Origin: Carboxydocella thermautotrophica
GTDB taxonomy: Bacteria; Bacillota; GCA-003054495; Carboxydocellales; Carboxydocellaceae
DNA length: 64,000 bases
Assembly: GCA_003054495.1 (NCBI GenBank)
Contig: CP028514.1
Span: 1,899,501 to 1,963,500 of the forward strand
Direction of reading: 5' to 3'
Position numbers and translations under genes: made by a program. The notes beneath the pieces were generated by a model, which was not told the DNA's origin, did no database searches, and was given only the letters and a program-made list of their open reading frames with translations. Below are positions 50,315-58,558 of this stretch, one piece after another; position 1 is the first letter of the stretch; each line of letters starts with the position of its first letter.

Positions 50315-53300
50315 TGTATAACCTCACCTTGTTGTATTTCAATACCCAGGGCTTCAGCAAAGCGCTTCAGGTCGTGACCGGAGGCGAAGTGGGCCTTACG
50401 GAAGCTCATAGTCACCGGGGTCGCGGAATCAAATTGGTTGAGCACTGTCGTTAAAATGGACTCGATATAGTCTGCCGTTACTTTGATCTCGCCCACCATT
50501 ACCTGCACGGCCCGGGCACCCTGGCCGACCGTAAGCGTCACGTTCTCAAAGCATATGCCCTTCTCTTTCGCTTCCTTTAGACCGCTGAAGGTTTTATTAC
50601 GAGAATCCAGTTTCTTGAGATTTACGATCTGCGCCGGCTTCACATCGTCGACCAGGACACCTTTCTGTCCCCTGGCAGGAAAACGGAATTCAGACTTGGC
50701 CTCTAGACCATCACATTCCGCGAAAGCGCGCACCAGCGTATCACCGTCACCAATTTCGAAAGGTCCCGTGTAGGTAGTGCCTTCCCTTGGTTCGCTGCCA
50801 TCAAGAGTATAGCGCAGTTTGCCCTTCGGGGCCACCAGCAACTCGACCTTCCGTTTACCGCCCTCCTCAAAAAGCCGGTTGCGAATTACCAGCTTATTTT
50901 CCCAGATTACTGGTTCTCCAGTTTCATACTGATTGGACGGGTCGACGACGAGGAACCTGACGCGAAGGGCATTCGTTTTAAGGAATTGATCCGAGAGCAC
51001 AGGACTTTGCGTAGAAACTTCCGCGTCTTCAGCGTAGTGAATCCGGGGTGCAGGCCCGGCATTCTGGGGGTTCACCCTTAGGCGGACGAATCCCTCGTCA
51101 TCTGGCTCTGTTTCGGGAATAACCTGGACGGACGTTTTCTTTTTCTGGGGCTTCTTGGTAATGTACCCGTTCCCCAAATCCTCCCAGAGCCCGCGGTTGC
51201 AAGCCAGGCCCTTAAGCTGCTCGAGGCCCTTAGGCGGGAGCCAAGGCATGCCGGCTTGCTCGGCCATCCGGTCGAGAATGTCGCTCCAACGTGCCTCGTC
51301 CTGGTTTTCCGGCCAGAGAAGAGTTTCGGCTTTGTCACGGATGGCGTCGAAATTTGCTTCGACATCAAGATATAATTTCAACGGGTCTTTAGTCAGGGTC
51401 TTCTCGATCTGCTCCTCGCCATTAAACGGTTTGGTGGCATCCCGCGTCATATCGAGGGGCTTGTTGACCAGTTGGGGCGGCTTACCGGGTCGCTGAATGG
51501 GAAAGAACACTTTATCAAAAAGGCCGAGAATAGTGGCAGTGAAGTCCTGCTCATACTGCTGCTGCTTGCGTTCCAATTCTTCGCGCTGCGGGTGACCTGG
51601 GGGAATGCGACTATCCGCTTGCTTTGCTGCAAAAACTTGCCGGGCTGCCTTTTCAACACTGCCCATATGTGTCTTATCGCCAGTCAACACGCAAATATTG
51701 TTCTTCTGCATGAGGCTTTCAAAGAAACGCCGCACTTCTTCAGGCGGAAGCTTGGAGTCCGGGCTTACTATTAGCAAGACGCGGGCTTTACGCACTTTGT
51801 CCGCTACCTCGTCGAGCTTGGGCAACGGCAGTACCTCATCGTAGACAGTCTTCCTTATCGGCTTGAACATTTCGTTAAGCCGAAAACGGATTAATTCCTC
51901 CACTTTGGGCTCTGGTGCGTCGTTGGCAAGGCTCTGCAGCAGCTTGGTTAGGTTCTCCTGGCGATCAAAATAGTAACGGCCCTCCGGCGTGTGGTGCAAA
52001 TACCAGGCGGATGTTTCCAGTGCCTCGAAGGCTGAAAGAAACTCAGAGGGACTGCGGAGTGGCGTGGTCAGGCACTCCACCATCTCCTCCTTGGTCAGCC
52101 CTTTTACGGCATTGACCGCTGTTGAGAGACTGGCGGTTAACAATAAAGCCCCTACTTGAGCAGCTGCATCGCTGCCTGAACTCAAGTCGATGAGCTGAGC
52201 GTGGGCCGCCGCGTTTACGTCCCAAAGGTCTTTGGCGATGACATCCCGCATTTCGGATATTTCGGCCAGCTTTTCGCGCACCTCGGGGATCGACAGGTCG
52301 AAGTGCTGCGGACCAATCAGGAATACATCGTTGCTCTTCCGCTCCCAAACTGACTTAAGGAGTCTGGAAACTAACTCCAATAGCCCTCGCGTCTGTTTGA
52401 ACTTTTCATTTTCCTTAAACAATGCTACAAGGTTCTTAAGACGCGGATGGAAAGGATAAGTGTTAACAATCTCGTCGGCAATCGCCTCTGCGCCGCGATT
52501 GGCGACTTTAGCCTTGGTCGCTTCTTCCAAGACGCGCCCATAAAGGGAGGCGATCTCTTCTATGGTACTCCGATCAGGGAGTTTCTTGAATAATCGTTTG
52601 CGAAGGATATCATATACTTCATTTCCTGCCAGATCGACAGGAGTAATATTACGTTCCTGGCGCCCCAGCTCTTGACGGGCATCCTCCAGTGCCCTGCTGA
52701 TGAGTCGTGTACCGGAATCGTAGGAAGCCGCAAGATCGGATACTACTACGCAAACGTTACTTTTCTTTCCGGCGGCAGTCAGCATATTGGCAAATGCCCG
52801 CGTTGCAATGTCAGCGACGGTACCATTGCCGACTTTCTGGGTATCGAGGTAATGGAAGTAAGGTGGCATTTCGTCTAGTAATATCAGAATGGGTTCCCCA
52901 CCATCAAAGAGTTTGAGCCAGTCTTTTTCGTCAGGTGCCTTGGGGCCAGCGACCCAGAAATCGCGGAAGAGTTCAGCCTTGCCAAGTTGTTGAGCGATCT
53001 CCCCCCAGAAGAACTCCTGGGGAGTGTTTCGCCCGTTAAATGCCGCAACTTTAGCGACACCAAAACTACCGGCATAAAGAACATCGGAGCATACTTCCTT
53101 GCGCAACTCCGGGTGCATTGCCAGCAGTCCCAACCCAATCAAGAGGTGAGTTTTGCCACCACCCATTGCCTGCTTAAGGTGAAAAATAGCCTGGTTTGAT
53201 TTCCCGGCTAGACGGGCAATCCCCTCGACAATGAGAGTTCGCATCCCCTGGGTAATGTGCGTTCTCTCAAAGAAGGCCCGCCCGTCTCCCTCAGCCTTGA

Positions 53301-53391
53301 CCAGCTCGTCAAGATTTTCGATTTGATCACTGACACGGATTTCGAGAGCATTTTCCTGAAGAGTGCAGGCGTCTTTGACTGTCTGCAACAT
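50311..53391 (-). CDS. DUF499 ATPase (COG1483 type)
   Basis: A 1026-residue AAA+-like ATPase of the DUF499 family. Walker A LKQAMGGGKTHLLIGLGLLA is near residues 70-85 and Walker B GEPILILLDEMPPYFHYLD near 165-185. A C-terminal PD-like beta region includes LRYTLDGSEPREGTTYTGPF, a chitobiase/fibronectin-like fold. Such proteins accompany DUF1156 methylases and are thought to act in a BREX- or DISARM-like defence mechanism. ATG 53391 follows GAGAGG; it is the first gene of the four-gene operon. The upstream neighbour is the broken integrase. Confidence 0.88.
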   Translation of the reverse strand: MLQTVKDACTLQENALEIRVSDQIENLDELVKAEGDGRAFFERTHITQGMRTLIVEGIARLAGKSNQAIFHLKQAMGGGKTHLLIGLGLLAMHPELRKEVCSDVLYAGSFGVAKVAAFNGRNTPQEFFWGEIAQQLGKAELFRDFWVAGPKAPDEKDWLKLFDGGEPILILLDEMPPYFHYLDTQKVGNGTVADIATRAFANMLTAAGKKSNVCVVVSDLAASYDSGTRLISRALEDARQELGRQERNITPVDLAGNEVYDILRKRLFKKLPDRSTIEEIASLYGRVLEEATKAKVANRGAEAIADEIVNTYPFHPRLKNLVALFKENEKFKQTRGLLELVSRLLKSVWERKSNDVFLIGPQHFDLSIPEVREKLAEISEMRDVIAKDLWDVNAAAHAQLIDLSSGSDAAAQVGALLLTASLSTAVNAVKGLTKEEMVECLTTPLRSPSEFLSAFEALETSAWYLHHTPEGRYYFDRQENLTKLLQSLANDAPEPKVEELIRFRLNEMFKPIRKTVYDEVLPLPKLDEVADKVRKARVLLIVSPDSKLPPEEVRRFFESLMQKNNICVLTGDKTHMGSVEKAARQVFAAKQADSRIPPGHPQREELERKQQQYEQDFTATILGLFDKVFFPIQRPGKPPQLVNKPLDMTRDATKPFNGEEQIEKTLTKDPLKLYLDVEANFDAIRDKAETLLWPENQDEARWSDILDRMAEQAGMPWLPPKGLEQLKGLACNRGLWEDLGNGYITKKPQKKKTSVQVIPETEPDDEGFVRLRVNPQNAGPAPRIHYAEDAEVSTQSPVLSDQFLKTNALRVRFLVVDPSNQYETGEPVIWENKLVIRNRLFEEGGKRKVELLVAPKGKLRYTLDGSEPREGTTYTGPFEIGDGDTLVRAFAECDGLEAKSEFRFPARGQKGVLVDDVKPAQIVNLKKLDSRNKTFSGLKEAKEKGICFENVTLTVGQGARAVQVMVGEIKVTADYIESILTTVLNQFDSATPVTMSFRKAHFASGHDLKRFAEALGIEIQQGEVIQ

Positions 53392-53459
53392 TTTAATCCT
53401 CTCTCCCTCTCTCGTTTGTTTGGAGTGAGACTCAATTACATCAGAACGACCCACTTGAG

Positions 53460-54347
53460 TTATCTATCCCAACTGATACTGCCCACAGCCTTTCTTAAGT
53501 CATGTTCACTCGGTGTAACGTAGCGCCTGGTAGTTTCGAGCGACTCATGTCCCGCCAGTTGGGCCACTATCTGCAAAGGTTAGCCGGCATCAATCAAGTT
53601 TTTAGCAAAGGAATGGCGTAGCAAGTGAACCGTTACATCGATTAGACCGAGGTTGTCCAAGTAGTTGCGCATCTGGTACTGTATACCCCGCTCAGTTAGG
53701 CGTCATCCCCGTTCAGACAAGAATAAAGCTTTTTCTCTTGTATTCCCCCTAATACTTAACCAGTTGCTTATAGCACTAGACAAGTCCCGGTTCATAGGCA
53801 CAATCCTGTACTTACCACCTTTTCCGTTTACAACAACCAATGTCCGATGCTTCAAATCTACATCCTCTACATTTAACGCCGAGACTTCAGAAACGCGTAG
53901 CCCACCCTGGAGCATTGTCTGTGCAATAGCCAAATCCCTTTTCTTCTTCCAATCACGCCTTTCTTTTTCTATCTCATGCAGGAGTTTAGCCTGCTCCTGA
54001 CGTGAAAGCCACCGGGGGGCGAGATTAACCACGGACGACCGCTTCATCTTTAATTTCCTTGTCGGATTCACCTCAGTAAGCTCTTGGTCGGTAAGAAATG
54101 CCCAATAGGTTTTTATCGCCGCAATCTGCTTGTTGATGGTTGCTGGAGAATACCCTTTGACTGTCTCCAAATAACTTCTCCAATCCTGCAGGTCAAGTGC
54201 CGTAACTTCTTCCGGATTGAAGTCATCCCCCGTCCGTTCTTCGTACCATTGAGCCAAAGAACGAACGGCATAAAGGTAGGCAATAATTGTTTTTTCTCCT
54301 TTGCCTTCCGCTTTTAACCACTGTTCATATTCCATCAAGTAGTCCAT
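53460..54347 (-). pseudogene. XerC/D-type tyrosine recombinase with two in-frame stop codons
   Basis: One continuous frame of 296 codons (ATG 54347 to TAA 53460) is interrupted by TGA at 53703-53705 and TAA at 53580-53582. It starts MDYLMEYEQWLKAEGKGEKT with a core-binding domain and has all catalytic residues: Arg in GGLRVSEVSAL, Lys in VNGKGGKYRIVPM, HLLRHSF, GHES and the Tyr in RRYVT. Length is that of a XerC/D protein. So it became inactive by point mutation only, recently enough to keep the rest intact. It probably once moved part of the island. Confidence 0.85.
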
Positions 54348-54727
54348 ATGTAATCCCCTAGCGGTTCGCAGTGTTCTAGGACATTCATTTCCTTCTCATA
54401 TTATATGTCTTCTAGGACATATTGGCAAGATTTTCTTATAACTTCAGTCCTAGAATACATATTCTAAGTAGTCATAGAAATGGACATTTGGAACCCCAAA
54501 TACGATTTCAAACTTGCGGCACATCCGAAGCAGGTGTGGTGCCATAATATGGAGAATGTGAAATAATAAAACCGCTGAATTTGATGCGAGACCTACGGTA
54601 ATATGTCAAGACCATAAGGTCAATATTTTCTAGTTTAGTTTTTTAAAAAAGGCAACAAAAAACCACCCTGTTTCCTAATATATTTGGAAACAAGTTACAA
54701 AAATGTAAAACAGATTTTGGGTTGTCC
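54348..54727. other. Region before the recombinase with TTCTAGGACAT repeats; nothing else seen
   Basis: No gene is supported. TTCTAGGACAT occurs at 54374-54384 and again at 54410-54420, and a related inverted copy (ATTCTAGGACT on the minus strand) at 54446-54456. Such sites next to an integrase gene may be recombinase arm sites. The remaining 270 bases are AT-rich and featureless. Confidence 0.45.
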
Positions 54728-55972
54728 TTAGTTTGAATCCCTCCTTTGTCCCTGGGGCATGTAAAGTTGGTTGCTGCGCAGCAGAGCATCAACCATACGC
54801 ACTAACTTGCGTGCTGTGAGAACCAAGGCGCGGCGATGATGATGGGTTTTGCTTTCCCGGTACTTTCGGGCATAGAAATCCAGATATTCAGGCTCATGTT
54901 GCCGAACCAGATTGGCCGCTTGTACAAAGTAATAGCGCAAATAAGCATTACCCGTCCTGGTTAGCGGCGTTTCATCTGCTTCAAATTCACCTGATTGATG
55001 GCTACGCCAGGTTAAACCGGCGAATTTCGCCAATGCTGAATCGTTATTAAAACGGTGAATATTACCGATTTCAGCAATTAAACCTGCACACATTACAGGA
55101 CCAAGACCTGGGACAGAATCAAGCGTGTGCTTAAAGTTAGCCAATTCCCTGGCAATGGCTTTATCAATGGTTTTAACCTGCTTTTCCAGGCATCTAATGG
55201 TTTCAAGGCTTGTAGCCAGGATCAAGTTAACTGGTTCCAGAAGATCTCCCCTTAACCTGTGAGCATTACGAGCAGCCTTTTTAAGCGCTTCAGCAGTAGC
55301 TTTGGGATCTGAAAAGTGCTTGTTACCTTTCTCCATCAGAAAATCAATTAAATCCTCAAGCGGTCGAGCCGCAATTTCTTCAGGAGAAAGGAACTCGGTT
55401 AAAATTGCCTCTGAAGTTGCGCCAAACAGGTTACTGAAGACCTCATTTTGTTGCAGGGTATTAAACTTGAGAAAAAGATTAGTGAGAAAATAGTTTTTCT
55501 CCCTGCTAATAGTCTGCATCAGATGATAACGGAACCTGGTTAACCGCTGTAAAGGGAGATAACGAAAATCGACCTGGCTATTTTCCGGGAGACGGCCAAA
55601 ACGAAGCCGGTCAGCAATTACCCAGGCATCTGTCCAGTCATTCTTGGGAAGGTCAGGATAAGCCTTTTTAAAATTAGCTACTACTTTAGGATTAAAGGAA
55701 TATACCTGACAGTTATAAGGAGTTAGCCGTGTGTCAGAGGTTAACCCCATTTGTAGATGCCAGCTATACACTGAAGTTGCTTCCAACCCGACCATAACAC
55801 AGCCTATATCATTAGCCTGGCAAATTTCGAGGATAAGTTGAACCAGAGATTCCATGCCCGGATTATCATTTGAGAAACGCTGGCGTTTAGTGATTGTTTC
55901 TCCCAGGTGGTCCATAAATTGAACCTTAAAATCTTTCATACTGACATCAATGCCGACAAAAAGGTTTCTCAC
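54728..55972 (-). mobile_element. IS110-family transposase gene
   Basis: A 414-residue DEDD transposase of the IS110 family. The N-terminal RuvC-like domain has FVGIDVSMKDFKVQFMDH (first Asp), VGLEATSVY (Glu) and KNDWTDAWVIADRLRFG (Asp pair); the C-terminal Tnp domain has LDSVPGLGPVMCAGLIAEIG and RSHQSGEFEADETPLTRTG, including the serine. These enzymes recombine DNA guided by a structured bridge RNA from the non-coding end of the element. The gene is intact. About 300 non-coding bases before its start match the place expected for the bridge RNA in the IS110 group. The exact ends of the element were not found. Confidence 0.9.
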
Positions 55973-56280
55973 AGTATCACCTCGCTTTCATAAAGAAAGT
56001 ATAATGAAAATTGCTGCTGGGACCCAGGCATCATGGCCGGTCAGCAACCTCGCCGGGAATGAGCACTAAACCTAAAGAACCTGCTTCCGTCCGTTCTGCT
56101 GCACACGGGCGGGGAAACAATAGGTCTGTGCAACCTACGCGTAAAAAGTGCAGACCATGAGCTGGGGGTCACTCTTTTCAAAAGGTCAAGCCTCAAGGAG
56201 GACGAATACCTACCCAGAAAGCAATCTCACGATTACATTGTGCCTGGAACAGCAGCAAAATGGAAGTCTAATTTCCAGTT
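55973..56280 (-). ncRNA. Candidate bridge RNA region of the IS110 element
   Basis: Non-coding region upstream of the transposase on its own strand. It has stable pairings when read on the minus strand, for instance GGTCTG/CAGACC near 56127-56157 and TTGCTG/CAGCAA (56047-56042 with 56016-56011), the latter followed by TTTT. Length and placement fit a bridge RNA of the IS110 group. Guide loops could not be assigned by eye. Confidence 0.4.
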
Positions 56281-56397
56281 TTTAAAGAACAAATTTGGTA
56301 CAAAAAATGAACGGTTAATATTACCGTTCAGGTTAAATCTCTAAATATATGATACGAGGAGGGCAAGGATTCAACCGAGCCATCCGGTGTCTCTTAC
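56281..56397. other. Non-coding stretch right of the IS110 element
   Basis: AT-rich with one perfect stem, GAACGGTAAT/ATTACCGTTC near 56308-56333. No gene supported. Confidence 0.4.
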
Positions 56398-56556
56398 ATG
56401 GCCAAAGGACTCCTGCACTTGGTAGCCAAGCGGAACTGGAAGCAGCATTTGCGGGGCATATGGCCCGACAACCCGGCTAGCATTCCTGGAATTCGAGCCG
56501 GTAGAGCCCTAGCAGCATTACCTGTGGCGATCCGAGTACGGTACCAACGTGAGTGA
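56398..56556 (+). CDS. Possible small ORF, 52 residues, uncertain
   Basis: An ATG frame reading MAKGLLHLVAKRNWKQHLRG, later NPASIPGIRAGRALAALPVA. The nearest strong ribosome-like site (GAGGAGGG) is about 40 bases upstream, too far. It may be a decayed gene or chance. It overlaps the next frame by 8 bases in a GTGAGTGA junction, which slightly favours coding. Confidence 0.25.
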   Translation: MAKGLLHLVAKRNWKQHLRGIWPDNPASIPGIRAGRALAALPVAIRVRYQRE

Positions 56557-56740
56557 ATATCCACCGCTAACCAAACATTGGGAGGATCTTCGGAAAGAAG
56601 CATTTGACTGTCAGTACAATAGCCTGCCTACAATCCTGAAGCAGCATCCGGTTTTGATGCTTCTGTTCATTATGACGTATCCCCACCGTGCCACGCCGGA
56701 GGCTGTGAAATGGTTAGATAAGATGTTACGGAAGTTCTAA
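56549..56740 (+). CDS. Possible small ORF, 63 residues, uncertain
   Basis: A GTG frame giving MSEYPPLTKHWEDLRKEAFD, then QYNSLPTILKQHPVLMLLFI and TPEAVKWLDKMLRKF. The amphipathic helical look and lack of rare residues suggest a real polypeptide, but there is no good ribosome site and no family is recognised. It could be a remnant. Confidence 0.3.
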   Translation: MSEYPPLTKHWEDLRKEAFDCQYNSLPTILKQHPVLMLLFIMTYPHRATPEAVKWLDKMLRKF

Positions 56741-56984
56741 GCCTTCGGACTTATCCTATGAGTTTTCCCACCATTACCAGCATGGCACCGTATGGCCAAT
56801 CCACAAGGGTGATATAGATCCATAACATAATGCTAACAGGGCAACGTCGAAATACGGTGTCCCCAAGGTGATATGTCAGCAAATAAACATGGCGATATGG
56901 AAACAAAGCAAGCTTTTGAAATTGCCAGGTAGCGGCGTGATAGAAGCAACCACGGCCTTACGAAACCTTCCCCCCTGCGTCATC

Positions 56985-57006
56985 GACGCTCTTTTGAGCG
57001 GCGCGA
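56985..57006. repeat. Palindromic island repeat, copy E
   Basis: GACGCTC, TTTT centre, GAGCGGCGCG. Same right arm as the copies at 33971-34698. Confidence 0.55.
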
Positions 57007-57104
57007 TTACAAGGATAATCCGAGAACAACTTCACGCCGCTCGAGAATGGTTGCAGCGGGGGCGAGGGGTAACCTCAAAATAAAAGAATATCTTGGAACA
57101 AAAT

Positions 57105-57135
57105 TACGCCGCCCCAAGCTAATAGCGGCACGAAA
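57105..57135. repeat. Palindromic island repeat, copy F
   Basis: TACGCCGCCCC and AGCGGCACGAA around an 8-base centre. Lies just past the stop of the small minus-strand gene at 57141-57371. Confidence 0.5.
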
Positions 57136-57140
57136 AGGTG

Positions 57141-57371
57141 TTAATCAACTAATTCCATTATGCTTTCAGCAGCAACACTCCAGCGTTTACCAGTCGCCTT
57201 TTTCTCAACAACGACGTGAGTTGAAGGAAAAAGGCAGCAAATATCAACGACCTCTATAATGCCGCCATCCCTGTCAAAATAAGTTTTACCTATTAGCTGG
57301 CGATGGTTAGGTAAAAGTTTACCGGTCCGGACATCGACTTCAACCCAATTCGTGAATTTGTGTTGAGTCAT
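57141..57371 (-). CDS. Small hypothetical protein, 76 residues
   Basis: Begins MTQHKFTNWVEVDVRTGKLL at ATG 57371, 9 bases after GGAGG. Continues with a beta-rich pattern (KTYFDRDGGIIEVVDICCLF, KKATGKRWSVAAESIMELVD). I do not recognise a family. It is bracketed by palindromic repeat copies F and G, the same arrangement as the gene at 34239-34610, and could be a small cassette-like unit. Confidence 0.55.
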   Translation of the reverse strand: MTQHKFTNWVEVDVRTGKLLPNHRQLIGKTYFDRDGGIIEVVDICCLFPSTHVVVEKKATGKRWSVAAESIMELVD

Positions 57372-57431
57372 TTTTGTTTTCCTCCACAAGGTAAGTATCA
57401 GGCTAATGACAGAAAAGCCGGCTAGTCACAC

Positions 57432-57460
57432 TAGCGGCGCGAGTGCCGACGCCGCCCAAA
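57432..57460. repeat. Palindromic island repeat, copy G
   Basis: AGCGGCGCGAG, 4-base centre, GACGCCGCCCAAA; the arms appear in reverse order compared with the other copies. Confidence 0.5.
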
Positions 57461-57671
57461 CCGTGTAAACAATAGAAACATCTCAATATGCTGATAAGAA
57501 ACCTAGTCAAAGTCATCATGCCACTAACTCAGCATGAGGTTACCCCTGCCTTTGGAAAACCATCTGTCGCTTCCAAGATACAACAACCCCACTGCCTATA
57601 TTTCAAAGCCAAAATTCCCGACACTATACCCGAAAACGTAGCCATTCTCGAAACTGCCACTGCGGGCAATG

Positions 57672-57690
57672 GTTTCTACGGTAGACACGA
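57672..57690 (-). repeat. Right imperfect inverted repeat of the island
   Basis: On the minus strand TCGTGTCTACCGTAGAAAC; 16 of 19 bases match the left copy at 31774-31792. It ends 8 bases inside the border defined by the split gene. Confidence 0.45.
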
Positions 57691-57698
57691 TACTGCAT

Positions 57699-58526
57699 GG
57701 GGTTGATCCCAAAAACCCCGGAGCAGTAGACGAAATCATCCATCTCGGTGACCACTGGCAGGAAGATATGCTGCGGGCCAATAAGACTGCCATCATGGAA
57801 AGCAATGCCCGGGTGGGCCGCCTCTTTGTCATCGCCTATCAGGCTCTGGCGGAAGCCAAGATTGTTCTGGATGAATGGGAATCCTATCTGCAGGAAAGCC
57901 AGAATTTTCCTCAGGTTAACCGCCTTACCCTCAAACTAGAAGAGGAAATCTTTGCTGATATTAAACCCCAGTTTATCCGTCCCGCCAAAATCCGTCGCCT
58001 TTTTGCCTCAGCCATCACACCCCTCGGCCCGGTAAACAGCTGGGATACCTTGTTGATTGGTGTTGATAAAATCTTTGTCCTGCAAGGAGATCCAGGCACC
58101 GGCAAATCCACCCTGATCGAACGGCTCCTGACCAGGGCCCAGTTGCTAGGACTGGACTGCCAGGCCTATCATTGCTCCTTTGACCCGACCAAACTGGATG
58201 GGATCATCATCCCCGCCTTGAAAGTGGCAGTTATCAATGGCAATATCCCCTCAGACCTGCAGCTGCCGGCAACAGCTACAATTTATAATCTAAATGATTA
58301 TCTCAATCGTCAGCGTTTATCTCTCTATACTACTGAAATCGACAGTGTTAAAGGCCGTTTCTGGACCTCTTTCTACCGGGCGGTTAAATATATTAAAGAA
58401 GCCAAAGCCGAACACGACCGCATGGAAACCTACTACATTCCCGCCATGGATTTCACCGCCATCAATCAGCGCCGGGAAGAAATCCTCAACCGGATTTTGC
58501 AATATGCTGAAGAAACAAAAAACTAG
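57699..58526 (+). pseudogene. PRK06851-like P-loop ATPase, 3' part of the split gene
   Basis: The remaining 275 codons of the gene begun at 31488. It reads VDPKNPGAVDEIIHLGDHWQ, then a second complete P-loop FVLQGDPGTGKSTLIERLL (about 125-143 of this part) and a repeat of the HCSFDPTKLDGIIIPALKVA motif seen in the first half as CCSSDNNSLDGVVIPALRIA. Translation could start in island sequence (ATG 57669, 10 extra residues), giving a protein with one intact ATP site. Whether this part is expressed is unknown. A strong terminator follows. Confidence 0.85.
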
Positions 58527-58558
58527 GGCCGCGCTATTGCGGTCCTAGTTTTTGTTTT
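58521..58558. terminator. Bidirectional terminator between the split ATPase gene and the deacetylase gene
   Basis: Stem AACTAGGGCCGC / GCGGTCCTAGTT (one G-U) with a 6-base loop, followed by TTTGTTTTTG on the plus strand and by TTTT-rich sequence on the minus strand. Confidence 0.9.

Larger units (their letters stand above)
56741..57140. other. Gene-free stretch with three palindromic repeat copies
   Basis: No gene is supported. Repeat arms: GACGCTC...GAGCGGCGCG at 56985-57006, CACGCCGCTC at 57033-57042 and ACGCCGCCCC...AGCGGCACGA at 57106-57133. They belong to the same family as the copies near the left border. Confidence 0.5.
31770..57698. mobile_element. ~26 kb genomic island inserted in the PRK06851-like gene
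   Basis: The borders are set by the two halves of one interrupted gene, so the inserted length is about 25.9 kb. Inside are an IS3-type orfA remnant, a tyrosine recombinase broken by two stops, an IS110 transposase, several decayed genes, and a defence gene core. Just inside the ends lie imperfect inverted repeats (TCGTGTTTACCCAAGAAAC at 31774-31792; its partner at 57672-57690, 16 of 19 identical). No target site duplication was recognised. How the island moved is unknown, and it may be composite. Confidence 0.8.

Noticed and set aside
44009-53391. Classical DISARM or BREX
   Set aside because: No DrmB (DUF1998), PglZ, BrxC-named components or PglX were recognised; DUF499/DUF3780/DUF1156 form a different set.
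53580-53705. Selenocysteine or programmed readthrough in the recombinase
   Set aside because: One of the two stops is TAA, no SECIS-like hairpin was noticed, and the positions are not catalytic; plain nonsense mutation is simpler.
33971-57460. Integron cassette array with attC sites
   Set aside because: Palindromic repeats bracket small genes, but no integron integrase and no RYYYAAC/GTTRRRY core boxes were seen.
31940-57460. CRISPR array
   Set aside because: Repeats are palindromic, irregularly spaced and differ in their centres; no constant-length spacers and no cas genes.
31770-57698. Simple transposition with target site duplication
   Set aside because: Eight bases outside the inverted repeats differ (CCACAGGG and TACTGCAT).
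57488-57706. 72-codon plus-strand frame across the right border
   Set aside because: Runs in a different frame from the ATPase 3' part and lacks a ribosome site; probably chance.
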